This document shows, piece by piece, positions 34,315 to 46,346 of a stretch of DNA of 64,000 nucleotides. The stretch comes from Pelomyxa schiedti. Its lineage: Eukaryota; Evosea; Pelobiontida; Pelomyxidae. Every line of letters begins with the position of its first letter. Position 1 is the stretch's first letter. The stretch lies in NCBI GenBank assembly GCA_020536535.1, contig JAHLWZ010000526.1:96843-160842 (forward strand), read 5' to 3'. Below the pieces are notes generated by a model that was not told where the DNA came from, did no database searches, and saw only the letters and a list, made by a program, of their open reading frames with translations. The position numbers and the translations under genes are program-made.

Positions 34315-37300
34315 TTAAAAGGAGGTTAATTGGAGAACTGTTTTCAGCTTGTTGTGCAGTGCTCCTATGTGTTGTGCAATAACTTCTTTGTCCAATGTTT
34401 GTGGTGTTGTTAGTAATGTTGTTTGTTTATCCTGTGGTGTGGGTTGAGAAGTTTGTGCTGATTCTGATTGTGATGCGGATGGAGATATAGACGCAGATAA
34501 TGCGGAAGGTGTTTCTGTTTCTGATGCGAATGCTGATGCTGGTGCTGATGACGACGCGGATGCCGATGATGATTCGGGTGCTGATGGGGGTGAGTTGTGT
34601 GAGGGACTACAGTAAGTGCCGATGAGGGAATCGAGAAGACAAACCATGCGGGAAATGTAGTACTGGGACAAGGAGATGAAGTGTGCAACTTTGCTTTCGT
34701 CTTTCAAAGCAAACATATCTCCGGCAGGACTTGCAGCACCACTGCCGGTTGTTGTATTGGAGGGTTTGCTTGGAGGTGTTGGCAAATCGGAAACTGTGAC
34801 TTGGTGCTCGTGGCAGAAATGGGTTGTTTCCTTTTAGTTTGCCGTTTAGTTGAAATGAAAATTGAGTGTGAAGTGTTACCTTGACTAATTTGACGATAGG
34901 CCGTATTCCCACTATTAAGTTGTGGAGTGTGGCTGTATCAACGTTTTCTTTTCTGTTTAACTTTGTAAGGTAGTTTGCGAGGTGACACATTATTTCTCGG
35001 ATTTCCTCAGACAAGACAAGAACTGGAAAAAAGAGTTTAATGCGAGATGGGTTAGAACGAAGGTGTAAATTATTCTTGCACCTTCTAGCTCTCCTGTTGA
35101 TAACTTCGATTCATAAGCAAGCTCTTCTGCACCATAGTTCCAGTCCTGAACAAACGTGATTGTTACCATTAAGGTTGGTTTTTTACCTTCTTGATCACTT
35201 GCAGTACTTTCTTAAAGTTATTCAGTTGTTGGGTGTCAGTCGCACAGGTGACTTGGTGATTGAAATAACAAAGGGCCACATTTGTTGTTATGATATTTGC
35301 ATTCATGTTGATGCACATTTTTGGGATATCCATTGGTGTTTCAGACTGTGTTGGTGGTGTAGTGAAGGTGCGCTGTTTGATTGTGAGTAATGGACTCGAG
35401 GAGTTAAGGTATGTATTAGAGAAATAGAATGATTGGTAATCTTCTTCCAGTTTAGCCTTTTCAATAGAGGACACAACAACCTTTGGGTATCATTAAACGA
35501 TGGAACTAAGGCACAAAGAACTCACTTGACAGTTGCTGTAAATAATTTCGGCAATTTGAATGAACAAATTGGCAGTTGCGACCTTGTTAGCAGAATCAAC
35601 AATATTCAACATTGATCGGGAAAGGACAGCTAAGAGAGTTGTCATATTGATGAACTCTTGCTTGCCAAGATCCATGATCTTTGGGGTATTGCTTTGGACT
35701 GAGCTTAAACTGTCAAGTTCAACAGTGTCAGAAGAGGTGTCTGATGAATTCCCGCAAGCTTCACTTGAAGAACTGCATGTATTTCCAACATTTGGATTAT
35801 TTATGGGTCCATTCGATCTTGGGCTTGGTGATGGGGAAAGATTACTTGAAGAAGAAGACCCAATTCCAACACTTCCAGAAATTCCCCCTCGTGGGCTGGC
35901 TTGGGGTGAGCCAGAATTGGAAGCTAAGCCAAAACCTCCAAAACCAAGGAACCCCACCAAGATCCCAGCACCTCCTAATGCTGCACCAGTGGAAATATCA
36001 CATTTATCAGGCATGCTGTTCCTCTTGGGGGGATTTGTGTTTACTATGGGTAAACTTGAACTTAGTGGATTGCTTTGTCTTGGAGAAGCTGCAGATTGAG
36101 CCGAATTTAGTGTGGAAGAAGAGGTGGCATTGACATTCACTAGAAATGAAGCTTTTTCTGCTTCGATTTCTTCTTCTTTGTTTTCGCACATGGAACTGCG
36201 GCGAGGTTTCATTTTCCCTCCTAAGAATGAAAGTCTTCGAGGTCTCTTGGAAGCAGGGTTAGATGTCATTGCCATTGCTGTGGTTATTGCTGCCAGAGTC
36301 ACAGAGCTCGAGTTTGTGCTCGCAGTTGTATTGGATACAGGGGGGATACTCGCTACAGTGGGATGTCGCATGACATTGGGATTAGGACTTCCTACTGGAG
36401 ATGGAGTGCTTTTATGATCGGAGTCATCTTCAGGAGCACCACTATCATCATCCTTTACAGTAAATAGTTGACTATTTAATAAATTTGAGTGAAGACAGGC
36501 TTACTTGGGTGTCATCATCGTAATTGCCAGAAATATCACTGATGTTGTACTCAACGGAGGCTGTGAGCGCTTCTGGGGTATGCTGGACCAAGCTAAGCAA
36601 AAATGTCGTTTCAAGTTCCGTGAATCTCAGCATACTTGTGTCAGTGTGAGGACAGTGGAGAATACATGGTGAAAAAACCATTGCTAAAGTTGTTAGGTAC
36701 GAATATAATTGTGTTGGTACCAAGATTATCAGCTGCCATCTTGGTTTGTGGTGCATAAGTGGAAAGGTGCTGCATGAATCGCACAAGGAACATAAGCACT
36801 TCCTTGTGTACTGCAGGAAGCCTTGAAAAAACGAGCTTGTCAACGTTATTACAATCAAGTGACTGTATAAAATCTTCCTTGATAAAAGACTCACTGTAAA
36901 AAAGAAAAAATATTAGAAATGAAGAAATCAAGGGAAAAATGAAGGGGGACAGGCCACTAACTAAACGTCATTCGGGATGACAGGTATGGGGAGTTCACGA
37001 ATAAACTGTTTGAGAAGGGCACATAAATTGTGAACATTCTCCGTCCTTTTGGAAAAGTTGCCGTTATCAAAGCACTCTTGAAGATCATCAATATCACTTT
37101 TATTTCCTGGAACTCTGGGTTGCTCGGATCAGGAACAATTAGAGTGGCTATGAAATTCTACCGAAAAATCCCTTCAATATTGGTAGCTTTTCCAACAACG
37201 TTAGCTTACACATGGTAGAAGGGATAAATACCCCCACTGCCGAGTATTGCTTCACGCATGAATATTAGAAACACTGGTATAGTCAAGTTTGGTACAGTGT

Positions 37301-38776
37301 CTTTTTGCCTGGCCATAAGCTCATCGAGAGATACACCAAATACCTTTGCTTTGGTCTTTCAGATGTATTAGCACAGTTACAGTGGTAGAATTAGCACCTT
37401 TTTCTTTTGCGACAATGAAAACCACGATTTCGATTTTGCTTTTTCTGAAGGAATCGGGATGACTAGGTCAGACTGTATTTTACGAATTTTTATGAGTGCG
37501 AGAAATACATTTACTGTACCTTGTAGTTGTCAAAATTGAATAATTGTGGCAATGGTTGTCGTGAGGACCATTTGTTGAGAAATGATTCCACCTCGTCACT
37601 GTATGGAATGCTGTTCATTTCCTTAAGTGCATTTGTTGCCTCTGTCTGCTTTGGCAGCAGCTCAAGTAACACCTTTGTTTATTTTTAAATCGTTGAAGTT
37701 GAAAATGAAGAGTTCTACTTGAAAGAATTTTGCAACATGTAGATTTTGAAAGATGGCTCTTTTTTCGTCTAATTTCTGCAAACCCTAAAGGAGAATTTTC
37801 AATGGATGCTGTTATTTAAGAGTTGTACTTCGAGAACACGCTTATTCTCCTCTAAATATCTATGGATATGAGTTCGAGAGTGGAGACATTATGAAACAAG
37901 CTTACTTGAGTTGTGCCGTATTAGTATCATCAATTTGCATCCGAAACTCTTTCAAGGATTTGAGAAGCTCTTGGTTAATTTTTTGAAGTTTCTGCTCAAG
38001 GTAAGACAATGAAGACAAGCACTCAAGTAACTTTTTGCGCCTCTGGTTTCTGGGACTCATTTTGTTCGTCCCAGTCACGTGAAAGTTTCATGCACACTGC
38101 CTTGATCTACAAAAAAGGTAAGAGGCCATTAGTTCTCTGGATAAAACCTTTTCCAATTTTGTGATTTGAGTTTTATATTCTACAACATTTTTGCTACCAT
38201 CAGCAGCAAGCTGAAAAATACTTTAAAGGGCAAAGACATAAAGATAGACGAACTTGTTTAAAGTTAGCTTTTAACTCAGGCAGTGTATCTTTTAGAGGCC
38301 GATACACCTTGGAATCGAATTTTGTTAGAACAGGCTCAGGTGCTTATGAGTTCACAGTACCTTGGTAAACATATTTTCAGTGAGGTCTCTTGACCATCTT
38401 GAAGCAGCCATTGTGTGTGTGACAACTGACTTGAGTGGTCCAGTTTGGAGGTTCGGAGGTCTACAAGCGTATTTAAGGTCACAAGGACTTGCAGGGTGAA
38501 GAAAAGGAAAAAAAAAGTCATAGTACAAGGTGGTGAGGTGCTCTTCAAAATGTCTTGCAATTGACCCCAACACCTTGGCGTGTTCCTCCTCGGCTTTGGC
38601 CAGATCTCTGGCATGTTTCGTGAATCCCTTATACGCCTGAATGCCGCTAAGGACGAGTTTGCACACTCCGTCGCAGTCATCCTAGACACACAAGAAGTAC
38701 CACAATCAACAATGGCTGGGTAGGGTAGTCGCTGTTACGGCCAAATACATACCCACATGCACTCCGCAAACGACAT
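34315..38776 (-). CDS. F-BAR domain RhoGAP
   Basis: A membrane-bending, Rho-inactivating protein. Exon 1 (ATG 38776, MSFAECMW) is joined by a 75-nt intron to the FCH/F-BAR helices: DDCDGVCKLVLSGIQAYKGF, KHARDLAKAEEEHAKVLGSI, later LKSVVTHTMAASRWSRDLTE and coiled-coil exons down to about 37550. The RhoGAP domain follows, with the arginine finger in NIEGIFR-VPGNKSDIDDLQE (about 37170-37040, split by an intron just after the Arg), then LPAVHKEVLMFLVRFMQHLS and TKMAADNLGT (about 36830-36730). A long Ser/Asn/Pro-rich region comes after it (36371-35660), with basic patches and helical segments, then another Ser/Ala-rich stretch ending HNKLKTVLQLTSF at TAA 34315. The last part could be a separate gene, but no start or stop separates it. 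Architecture resembles amoebozoan and animal (GMIP/HMHA1-type) F-BAR-RhoGAPs. Confidence 0.85.
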
Positions 38777-38991
38777 GGTTTGTTTCGAATTGTGCAGATC
38801 TTGATTATCGGAAAACACGGATGCAGGGAATTGATGCCACTCCCGCCAGTTCGTTCTTGGATCCTTTGTCGTGTGCATAATATGCCATAAAGTGTGTAAA
38901 TTAAAAGTGTTTAGAACCCGATATCATAGGCCCCTTGAACGGCCGATGATCAACAAATCAAAACTAAAAAGAAAGAAAGACAGATCTCGTT

Positions 38992-41900
38992 ATGTCGGCG
39001 TCTGATGTAGAGGTGTGGCGGGAGAAAGGGAGTACGAAAGTGCTTGTTGTTTTGTGATCTCAATCTACTACAGGCGGACCGAGTTGCTGCCTGGCTTCTC
39101 GAGAAGAATTTCTTACTCACGTTGTTCCTCCTTCGTGCTTTTTTTTGCCTGTATTTGTGTTAACGTCGTGCAGTGCTCTCGAGTTACGTCAAGAGCTTCT
39201 TGAAACTGATTCTCAGGCACCTCCCCTCCGTCTGCATTGCTTTACAAATTCTCACCGTTAACGGTCAGGTTCCCCAGCCATTGGTGCAGGCTTTCGACCC
39301 GTCGAAGTTACCAAGGGGTCCTTCTGTTATATCCGAGGCTGCTTGTAGTTTTCTTTCTAATTTTATAGTCACTTGTTGTCTCACACTTTTGCAGCAAAAG
39401 GCCACGTTCGATCCCCAAGTGGTTCATCCAATCCCATCGTTACTCCAACAGCGAATTCTGTACCAAATTTGACAAGGCAGCTTAAGGAGAAAGATGAACA
39501 GCTGGCTCTGGTACGATACCAGTTGAGGTTCGATTTCATGTCCCAAATTCTTTCTTGTTATTGATGCAATTCACCTAATAGTATTGCACAAGAGGACCTT
39601 AAAGAACTCAAGCAACAGCTAGTTGCAGCCTCACAACACAACAAAACGGCCGTCGAGTCAACTGTGGGTACAACAAGTACCACCTCAGAGACGCAGGGAA
39701 ACCAAACTGAGGTTGACTGGGTTTTTTTTTGGTTTTAGCGTATTAAATAGAATCAGATAGCACCTATTGAACCACAGGAGTTTAATGTTTTGAACTACAT
39801 TATTGAGAAATATCTCCGGCAAAACAATCTAAACCTCACAGCCATAACTTTGGCACAGGAGGTGAGTTCACCCCCATTTCCAAGCTAGAATGATTGAATA
39901 AAGGCTGGAAGTGATCTTGATAACTGGGAACAAATTGGAGTTAAATCCACTCAGCCACCCAACCTCCTTGCTCTCAGTCGTTTTTACTTCAGTAAAAGTA
40001 AAGATGTTTTTCTTGAATACCAGGTCTGTAATCATGGGAGTCTTTTTTTATGGTTCAGAACCACCAGGCAAGGCTGGAATCCAGTGAAAGGGAACGCAAT
40101 GTCTTACAGCATCTTGTCAATGATACCAAAGAAAAACTTGTTCAATCTGAAAATTCCGTTTTGGTGTTGAAAAAAGAAAAGCAAGATCTCCAAGCCAAGG
40201 TATGTTGAAGTAACCTATTTGTCATTAAGTGGTCCAGTTATTAGAATCTTTGGAAGAGATAAAAAGAGCTACATTTGGGGCTTCACTCCCAACTACAACA
40301 GGTGTGGTTCTCATTCTTTTTTTTCCCTATTAACTTGTACCTTTCTCTGAAGCACATACTGTGGCTGTGGAGCAGAGACCCCTAACTACAGAAGTACCAC
40401 AACCAAGTAGTGGCCCCACTGTCAGTGCAGCTGCACCGCCTGCAGCAGAAAAGCCTGTCTCCTGGCAATTAAAATACCGGGTATTTGTTTTTTTATTTTT
40501 CCCCTCTTGAGAAATCTTATGTATAATTCCAGAATTCTAGACGGGAAAAGAATAGTGTGGAAATACGTAATGTCATGAAATCTGATGGCACCTCCCGTAT
40601 CTCTCAAGCAGTACAACTCTTTCAATGCATCCCTTGTCACTTAGTGTATCTAGGTTAAACTTATAGGGGATTCCAGTGAATCCGATAATAAGACAGCAGT
40701 TCTATTATTTGCTGAGTGTTTGCCAAATATTGTTCCAAATGTGCTTTTCAGTAAAAGAGACGTAGGCCACTTCTAACGATTACACCCCTCTAGCAGAGGG
40801 GTGTGACATACCTAAAATTATCTAAATTATTTCTCAAGGAGCTCATTCCTGTTCTGCTTTGTGTTATCCGTAGTCATCCAGAGCAAGACGTTCGTTTTAA
40901 GCTATCTCGTTTGGTACCGTTTTAGCCATTTTCTGTGCCTAACATCACACAGTTGTTTAATTTCATCAAACAACCCAACGAACTTCAAAGAAGTATTATT
41001 ATGGAGGGGTGTGTCTCTCTAGCGAGCCTCATCGGCCCTTCAAGAACGATGTCTGAACTCCTAAATCACTGCTGGGAACAGGTTGTCATTTTGGTTTTTA
41101 ATTTCTCACTTTTCCTTTCACCTCAGGTATCAGCTAAACATGAGGAAAGAAGGATACTAGTTGCAGACTCATGTGGGTCACTTGCTCCTTATACCAATCC
41201 CGATATACGACCCACAATCATTTATTCTATTCTACAAAAAGTATCTCCTCCCCATTGCTTCCTGAAGTCCAACAAAAGTGAAAGTTGATTGAAGATAAAT
41301 CCCCTGCAGTTCGAAGTGCTGTGACAAGAAATTTTGGAGCCCTGGCAACGTACCTAAAGGATTCAGAGAAATATCCAACTGCAAGTGCTCTCTGATGTGA
41401 CTATTTCTAACATAGCTCTAAGACACAAGATATCCTCGTTCGTTTCCTCAAGGATTCCGACCAGGGAGTCGTACAAAGTACACAAAAATATCTGCTTCCT
41501 GCAGTGGCCGATTGGGCAGATGTAGAAAATATCCTTACTCATCCAAATGGTTTACTCTCCTGTTTGTTATCTGACATTCATACGACTCTCACTGTAAGCT
41601 AATTTTTACCCACGCACCTAACTTGAGAAGAAAGCAGGGGCTGGCAGTGCAGATAAACCTATAAGTGACTCCGTTGTTCATGTTGTAGACATATTCATCA
41701 CATCATTTTCTGCGTGTGTCCCCCATTTGCATGAATATGTTTTACTCTCAGTTCCGGGAGCTGCTGCTCCACCTGTACATGTTCTAACCAGATCACTTTC
41801 AAGTACTTACTTTCACTCAGGATATTGTAAGTGGGACTCTTGACAAAGAATTTAAAGCCACACTCGTGGAACAGTTGAATACCTTTTTGCTAAGAAATGA

Positions 41901-43421
41901 ACACCCTCCCAATGTACCAAGATCTGGCATTGAGCCATTAGATTGGCTCACGAACCATTGTATTACCAAGTATTTCCTCGAGAGGTGGAAAAAGCGTGTT
42001 AACGTACTTGTAGATTAATTGAAATTGTGGATATGACACCAACAGGGGACTCACCACTTTTACGGTCAATTATAAAAATGATGTCATCAGTCTCCAAGTA
42101 TATGCTTCTTTTTTTTTTGTTCCCATTTCTTACTTTTTCCCAAGATCATTTGGCCAAGCCTTCACAAAGAAAGTTCTAATGCCACTCTTCAATGCTGCCC
42201 TGATTGCGGAACTTCCCAAAGAGAAATCTTCCCTTGATGGTATGCTACTATTTATGGAGGAAGTTCTGCTCATTTCTCATTAAAAAAAAGTAAATCCTAG
42301 AAAATCACGCCTTTTGCCTGTTTATCTCTGTAGCATTATTGCAAACATTGGTGATGAAGTTCTTATTGGAACAACTCGCGACTTACTTCAAGCCATGGCG
42401 GACAAGACATCTGGATGGAATCACAACCACTTCCCAGCCCTAAAAACTGCTGTCATTATGCTTTGGTACGCCATTCTTCATAAATATGTACATTTTGGAC
42501 TTAATGGATTTTCTCCTGTAAGCACCAAGAACAGCGAAAAGCAGAATGTTGTGATGTCTATGTTGCATGAACTGGCAAGCAGCAGAAATGCGAATGTTAG
42601 AGTCTATGTTACATATCTTTGTACTGCAGTGGTATGAAGTTTCTACAGTTGCCACATGTCATAACGTGTGAAAGATACCCTTAATACAACCCCCCGAGCT
42701 CGTGATGACACATATTGTTCCTTCACTCATCACACTGTCATCTGATCCAGAGCGATCTGTTCGGAGGGGATGTATTGCAGCACTTGGTGCAGCATCCATC
42801 TGTCCTGTTCCCCCTGACAATAAGGAGATTGGGAACAAACTCGTAGCTGCTCTTCAGGTATTAGCAGAAGATAGAGCGGGCGTGATGAGGCTAGAGCTTT
42901 GCCAAACATTCAGGAATATTATACCGTATGTCTCAGACAATTTTAGAGCATGTATTTCCCACGTAACTCAACTTGCTGTCTCATTCTGCTCTCCAAGTCA
43001 TTTTGAAACAGCTTGTAGCCATAGCAGCAGGAAATAATGAAGCCAAAGTTGAGAAAGAACGAGGAGAAACTGGTCAGGCATTATTTGAAGCATTTCGTGC
43101 CTTCAATGGCTGCAGTATGATTTTCTTGTGCAATAAAAATTATGCACACTTTTTCATTCAGCTGTCGATGAGGATGCTATTGAAAAGTTCATCCTACCAG
43201 GCTTGAAATTCCTCTTGAATGATACCCCCTACATGGAGTCAGGCTTCAAACCACTGATTACGAACATGATATCAGGTACCTCCCACTCCCTAGTTGAAAT
43301 GATTCATTTTACCATTTTACCACCAGAACTGGATGCACTGATCCACCCCACACAACCTGGGACGGGGACAAAATCCACCAAGACATGGTCCAACATCCTC
43401 AAATTTTCAAAAAAAACTTAG
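38992..43421 (+). CDS. relch: RELCH homologue (LisH, coiled coil, HEAT repeats)
   Basis: RELCH couples Rab11 recycling endosomes to OSBP at the trans-Golgi for cholesterol transfer in animals. Here a 34-nt intron (39040-39073) splits MSASDVEVWREKGSTK from a LisH motif, DRVAAWLLEKNFLLT-ALELRQELLE (joined across the next intron). Coiled coil follows (LTRQLKEKDEQLALVRYQLR, EDLKELKQQLVAASQHNK), and then the segment typical of RELCH, PQEFNVLNYIIEKYLRQNNL then NLTAITLAQE and GSDLDNWEQIGV ... PPNLLALSRFY (39775-39990). The rest is HEAT repeats (LQRSIIMEGCVSLASLIGPS; VRSAVTRNFGALATYLKDSE; SVRRGCIAALGAASICPVPP; VMRLELCQTFRNIIPYVSDN) to TAG 43419-43421. Full architecture is kept. Many introns of about 30-60 nt. 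Confidence 0.9.
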
Positions 43422-43492
43422 AGTTGACTGTAGGAGTTGTTCTTTTTTTTGTTATATCATCAGCTTTTACTACAAAAAACCACCAAAATAAT

Positions 43493-46153
43493 CTACAGGT
43501 GTGTAGAGACAACAGAGTTCAAGAGTTGCTCAATCCTTTCGTTGTTGTTGTTGATTGTTGCCTTGAGAGCCAGAATCTTTGCTCTCTGATTTGCTATCTG
43601 TTGGTCCTGTTGTTGTATGCGCGCATGATACGGCTGCAAAGCTGCCTTCATTGCTCTGAAAGACAGAATTGTCACTCAATGTTTTCGTTTTAGATTTTAG
43701 TTACTATGATTTTTAGGTTGATAGGGGGGTATTATTGGTACCGTTCTTGTGCCTCCATTGCCTGGGAGTATGTCTCAGAGAGACGACGCCAAGAGGCAAG
43801 TTGGGTGTCCATGGCATCAATGTCCTCTTGAAGGTAGTCCATTGCTCGGCCTAGGGGTTGGACATTTTGGCAAACGCCTTTGATGTTTTCCCCTAAGGCG
43901 GTGAGCTGAGAGTGTAGCAGTCAGTGAGTTTGTTGGGAGCTAATGGGAAGAGTGTAGTGTAACTTTGTTTGTTTTGGTTTGATTTTCAAACATACATCTT
44001 TTTTCATTTTTTCCCGTTTGATTTCTGCTGCACCAGCGGACCTTTTTTGTGTTGGGGACTTGGTTCCTGGTGTCTAGTGCTTGGGTTACTGTTAAAAGGT
44101 AATTTGGGATTCTCACATTGGATAGTTCATTTACAGTATTAAGTGTGTCCCAAACAACTCCTAGCAAATCGTATGAGGGACGAAAAAGGGTTTAGGGAGG
44201 AAACCCTTGGTGTCCAACATTTTCTGTGATATGGGAACTGAGGAAGTCTGTTGAATACTATCTGTGTCAGTGGATGTTGGAACTTCAATGAATGCCCGGT
44301 CGTCTTCTTGGTCGCCAGCATTTTCTGAAACAATTCCGGTAGCATTTCTTTTCGCGAATTTGGGAATGGCTCAGCTTAAATAAAGAGAGATACTTGCTAA
44401 TTGTAGGAGTAGAACTTGTCTTCCCAGACAAGGTACGCTCTTTTCCAGATTGTGTCCTCTCTTTTCCTGAAGGTGTTCGTTCTTCATTTGCTCTGAAATC
44501 GAGTTATGAGTGTAAGGTAATGATGCCTGTACCTTGCGGCATTTTGAGGGTTTTCGTTTGATTCCAGTGGTTGGTGTGGAACTGGCTTTGGAGGTTGTGC
44601 TGTGATCTGTTGAGGCTGGGATGTTCTGGCTTGTTGGGGTATTTGTTGTTGAGGCACCTGTTGTTGACGAAGTTGTGGTGGGGATATTTGTGGTGAAGGT
44701 GCTCGAATAACAGTTGCTGGTTGTGACAACTGTTGAGAGGAGAGTTGTTGAGGTTTTGGAGAAGGGGAGCGAATCACAGCAGGTTGTTGAGGTGATATTT
44801 TTAATGTAGCCTGATTCTGACCTTGGGGATTTTGTCTAGTTTGTGGTTGGACTTGTTGTTGCGGTACTTGTGATTGCTGTCCTTGTAGTTGTTGTGCTGG
44901 GGGGGGTTGCCGCTGTGTCTGTTGTTGTGCAGTTTTCTGCTGTGCTTGCTGTTGTGTTGCAGTTGTTGGAGCAGGTGTAGCCTGAAGGTTTTTGGCAGGC
45001 AGTGAGTTTTGTGATTGCTGTGGGCTGACATTTTGTTGGGGCTGCTGCGGTTGAGGGTGCTGCACCTTTACCGTTTGTGGACTTTGTTGGGTTAGTGGCG
45101 TTGCCACTGTTGCCTGGTTTTGGGCAGGGGCAACTGCCTGTGGTCTGGAAGGTTGTTGTTGTTGTGCCGGTTGTGGAGACGCTCTATTTACAGGTACTTG
45201 GGTTTGTTGAGTAGTCTGTGGTGTAGCCACAGAGTTTTGGGTTTGAGGGGGAGATTTCAGAGATACTTGTGGTTGGGACTGTGCCGCAGAGGGCTGTTGA
45301 GCGGTTGGTTTTTGGGGTTGTTGTGAGACTGGTCTCTGTGGTTGAGGCTGTTGTGGAGTTGGTTTTTGTGCTTGTTGGGGTATAGGTCGCTGAGGTTGAG
45401 GCTGAGCAGGTGCAGTACTGGTTTGTTTGGGTGGGTTAGAGGATGCAGAGGTGGTACCTGGTGGCTTCTGTAGGGGAAAAAAGGCATAATAAGATATTAG
45501 AAAAAAGAAGGTCTGAAAAACCTCTGTGGCAGGCTTCACCGGTTGTGGTCTCCTTGGTTGTGAATTCTGGTACTAAGGGAGAAATTTATTAGGGAGAAAA
45601 ATATGTCATGGAAAAGAGTACTTGTGCGGCGTTGGCCGAGAGGACTTGCAAAAATCTCAAAGTCTTGGGGATTTCCTGTCCACCAACAATCATTTTTGCA
45701 CTCACTACATTTTGTTGTCCACTGTCACGCTCCACCTTTGTAATAACCTTTTGCAAGAAGTCTATCTTGTGCTGCTTGTCCAAGGACTACATACACATAA
45801 TAAGATGGAAGTAACGAGAGAGCAACAATTCGGAGATAACTACGTATTATATTATAGCCCTAATAGGAGAACAAAAACCGAACCACATTCGCCAGGTCCC
45901 TGTCCGCGGCAGTCAAAATATCCTCGAGATATCCGGTGGATTTCATCACAGCCACAACGACAGGGTGGACAACCTTGAAGGGCGGCCTCGTCAAATGCGC
46001 GGCACCTAGCTTGACCTTCCCTCCCATAACCCCAGACAGCGCCCCCAGTGTATTTACAACAAGCGGGTCGTCCTCGGCCAACCGCGGGTCATCGTCCTTG
46101 TTGGCGTTTGCATTTGGTGGTGCCGGTGTGTGCCTGTTGTCGGCTGGACGCAT
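43493..46153 (-). CDS. ift54: IFT54 / TRAF3IP1, intraflagellar transport protein
   Basis: IFT54 is an IFT-B subunit that binds IFT20 and tubulin and is needed to build cilia and flagella. The N-terminal calponin-homology-like domain starts at ATG 46153: TLGALSGVMGGKVKLGAAHL, TRPPFKVVHPVVVAVMKSTG and YLEDILTAADRDLANV. Next exon: DKQHKIDFLQKVITKVERDS, VVSAKMIVGGQEIPKTLRFL, which is the family's conserved K-I-x-F-L-x-K and K-I-V-G-G-x-E block. A ~340-residue Gln/Pro/Ser linker follows (45480-44540), much more Q/P-rich than the Lys/Glu-rich linker of animal IFT54. The C-terminal coiled coil is present: ALGENIKGVCQNVQPLGRAM, DTQLASWRRLSETYSQAMEA, RIQQQDQQIANQRAKILALK. Stop TAG at 43495-43493. It implies a flagellum or remnant in this organism. 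Confidence 0.9.
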
Positions 46154-46346
46154 GCCGTAGTTACGAAGAGTAAAATCAAAGTAATTAAATTAGGGAAAAA
46201 GTTTTTTGGGTTTTTTATCAGTGATACATAAAGACAAATTTCACAGAATAATGCTGTCACATGATGGTACATAGGTAACAAAAAGCAGTCTCAAGATATG
46301 AAACACACTCATAGGGGAGGAGAAATGCAGGGTGGAGCACCGCGGA

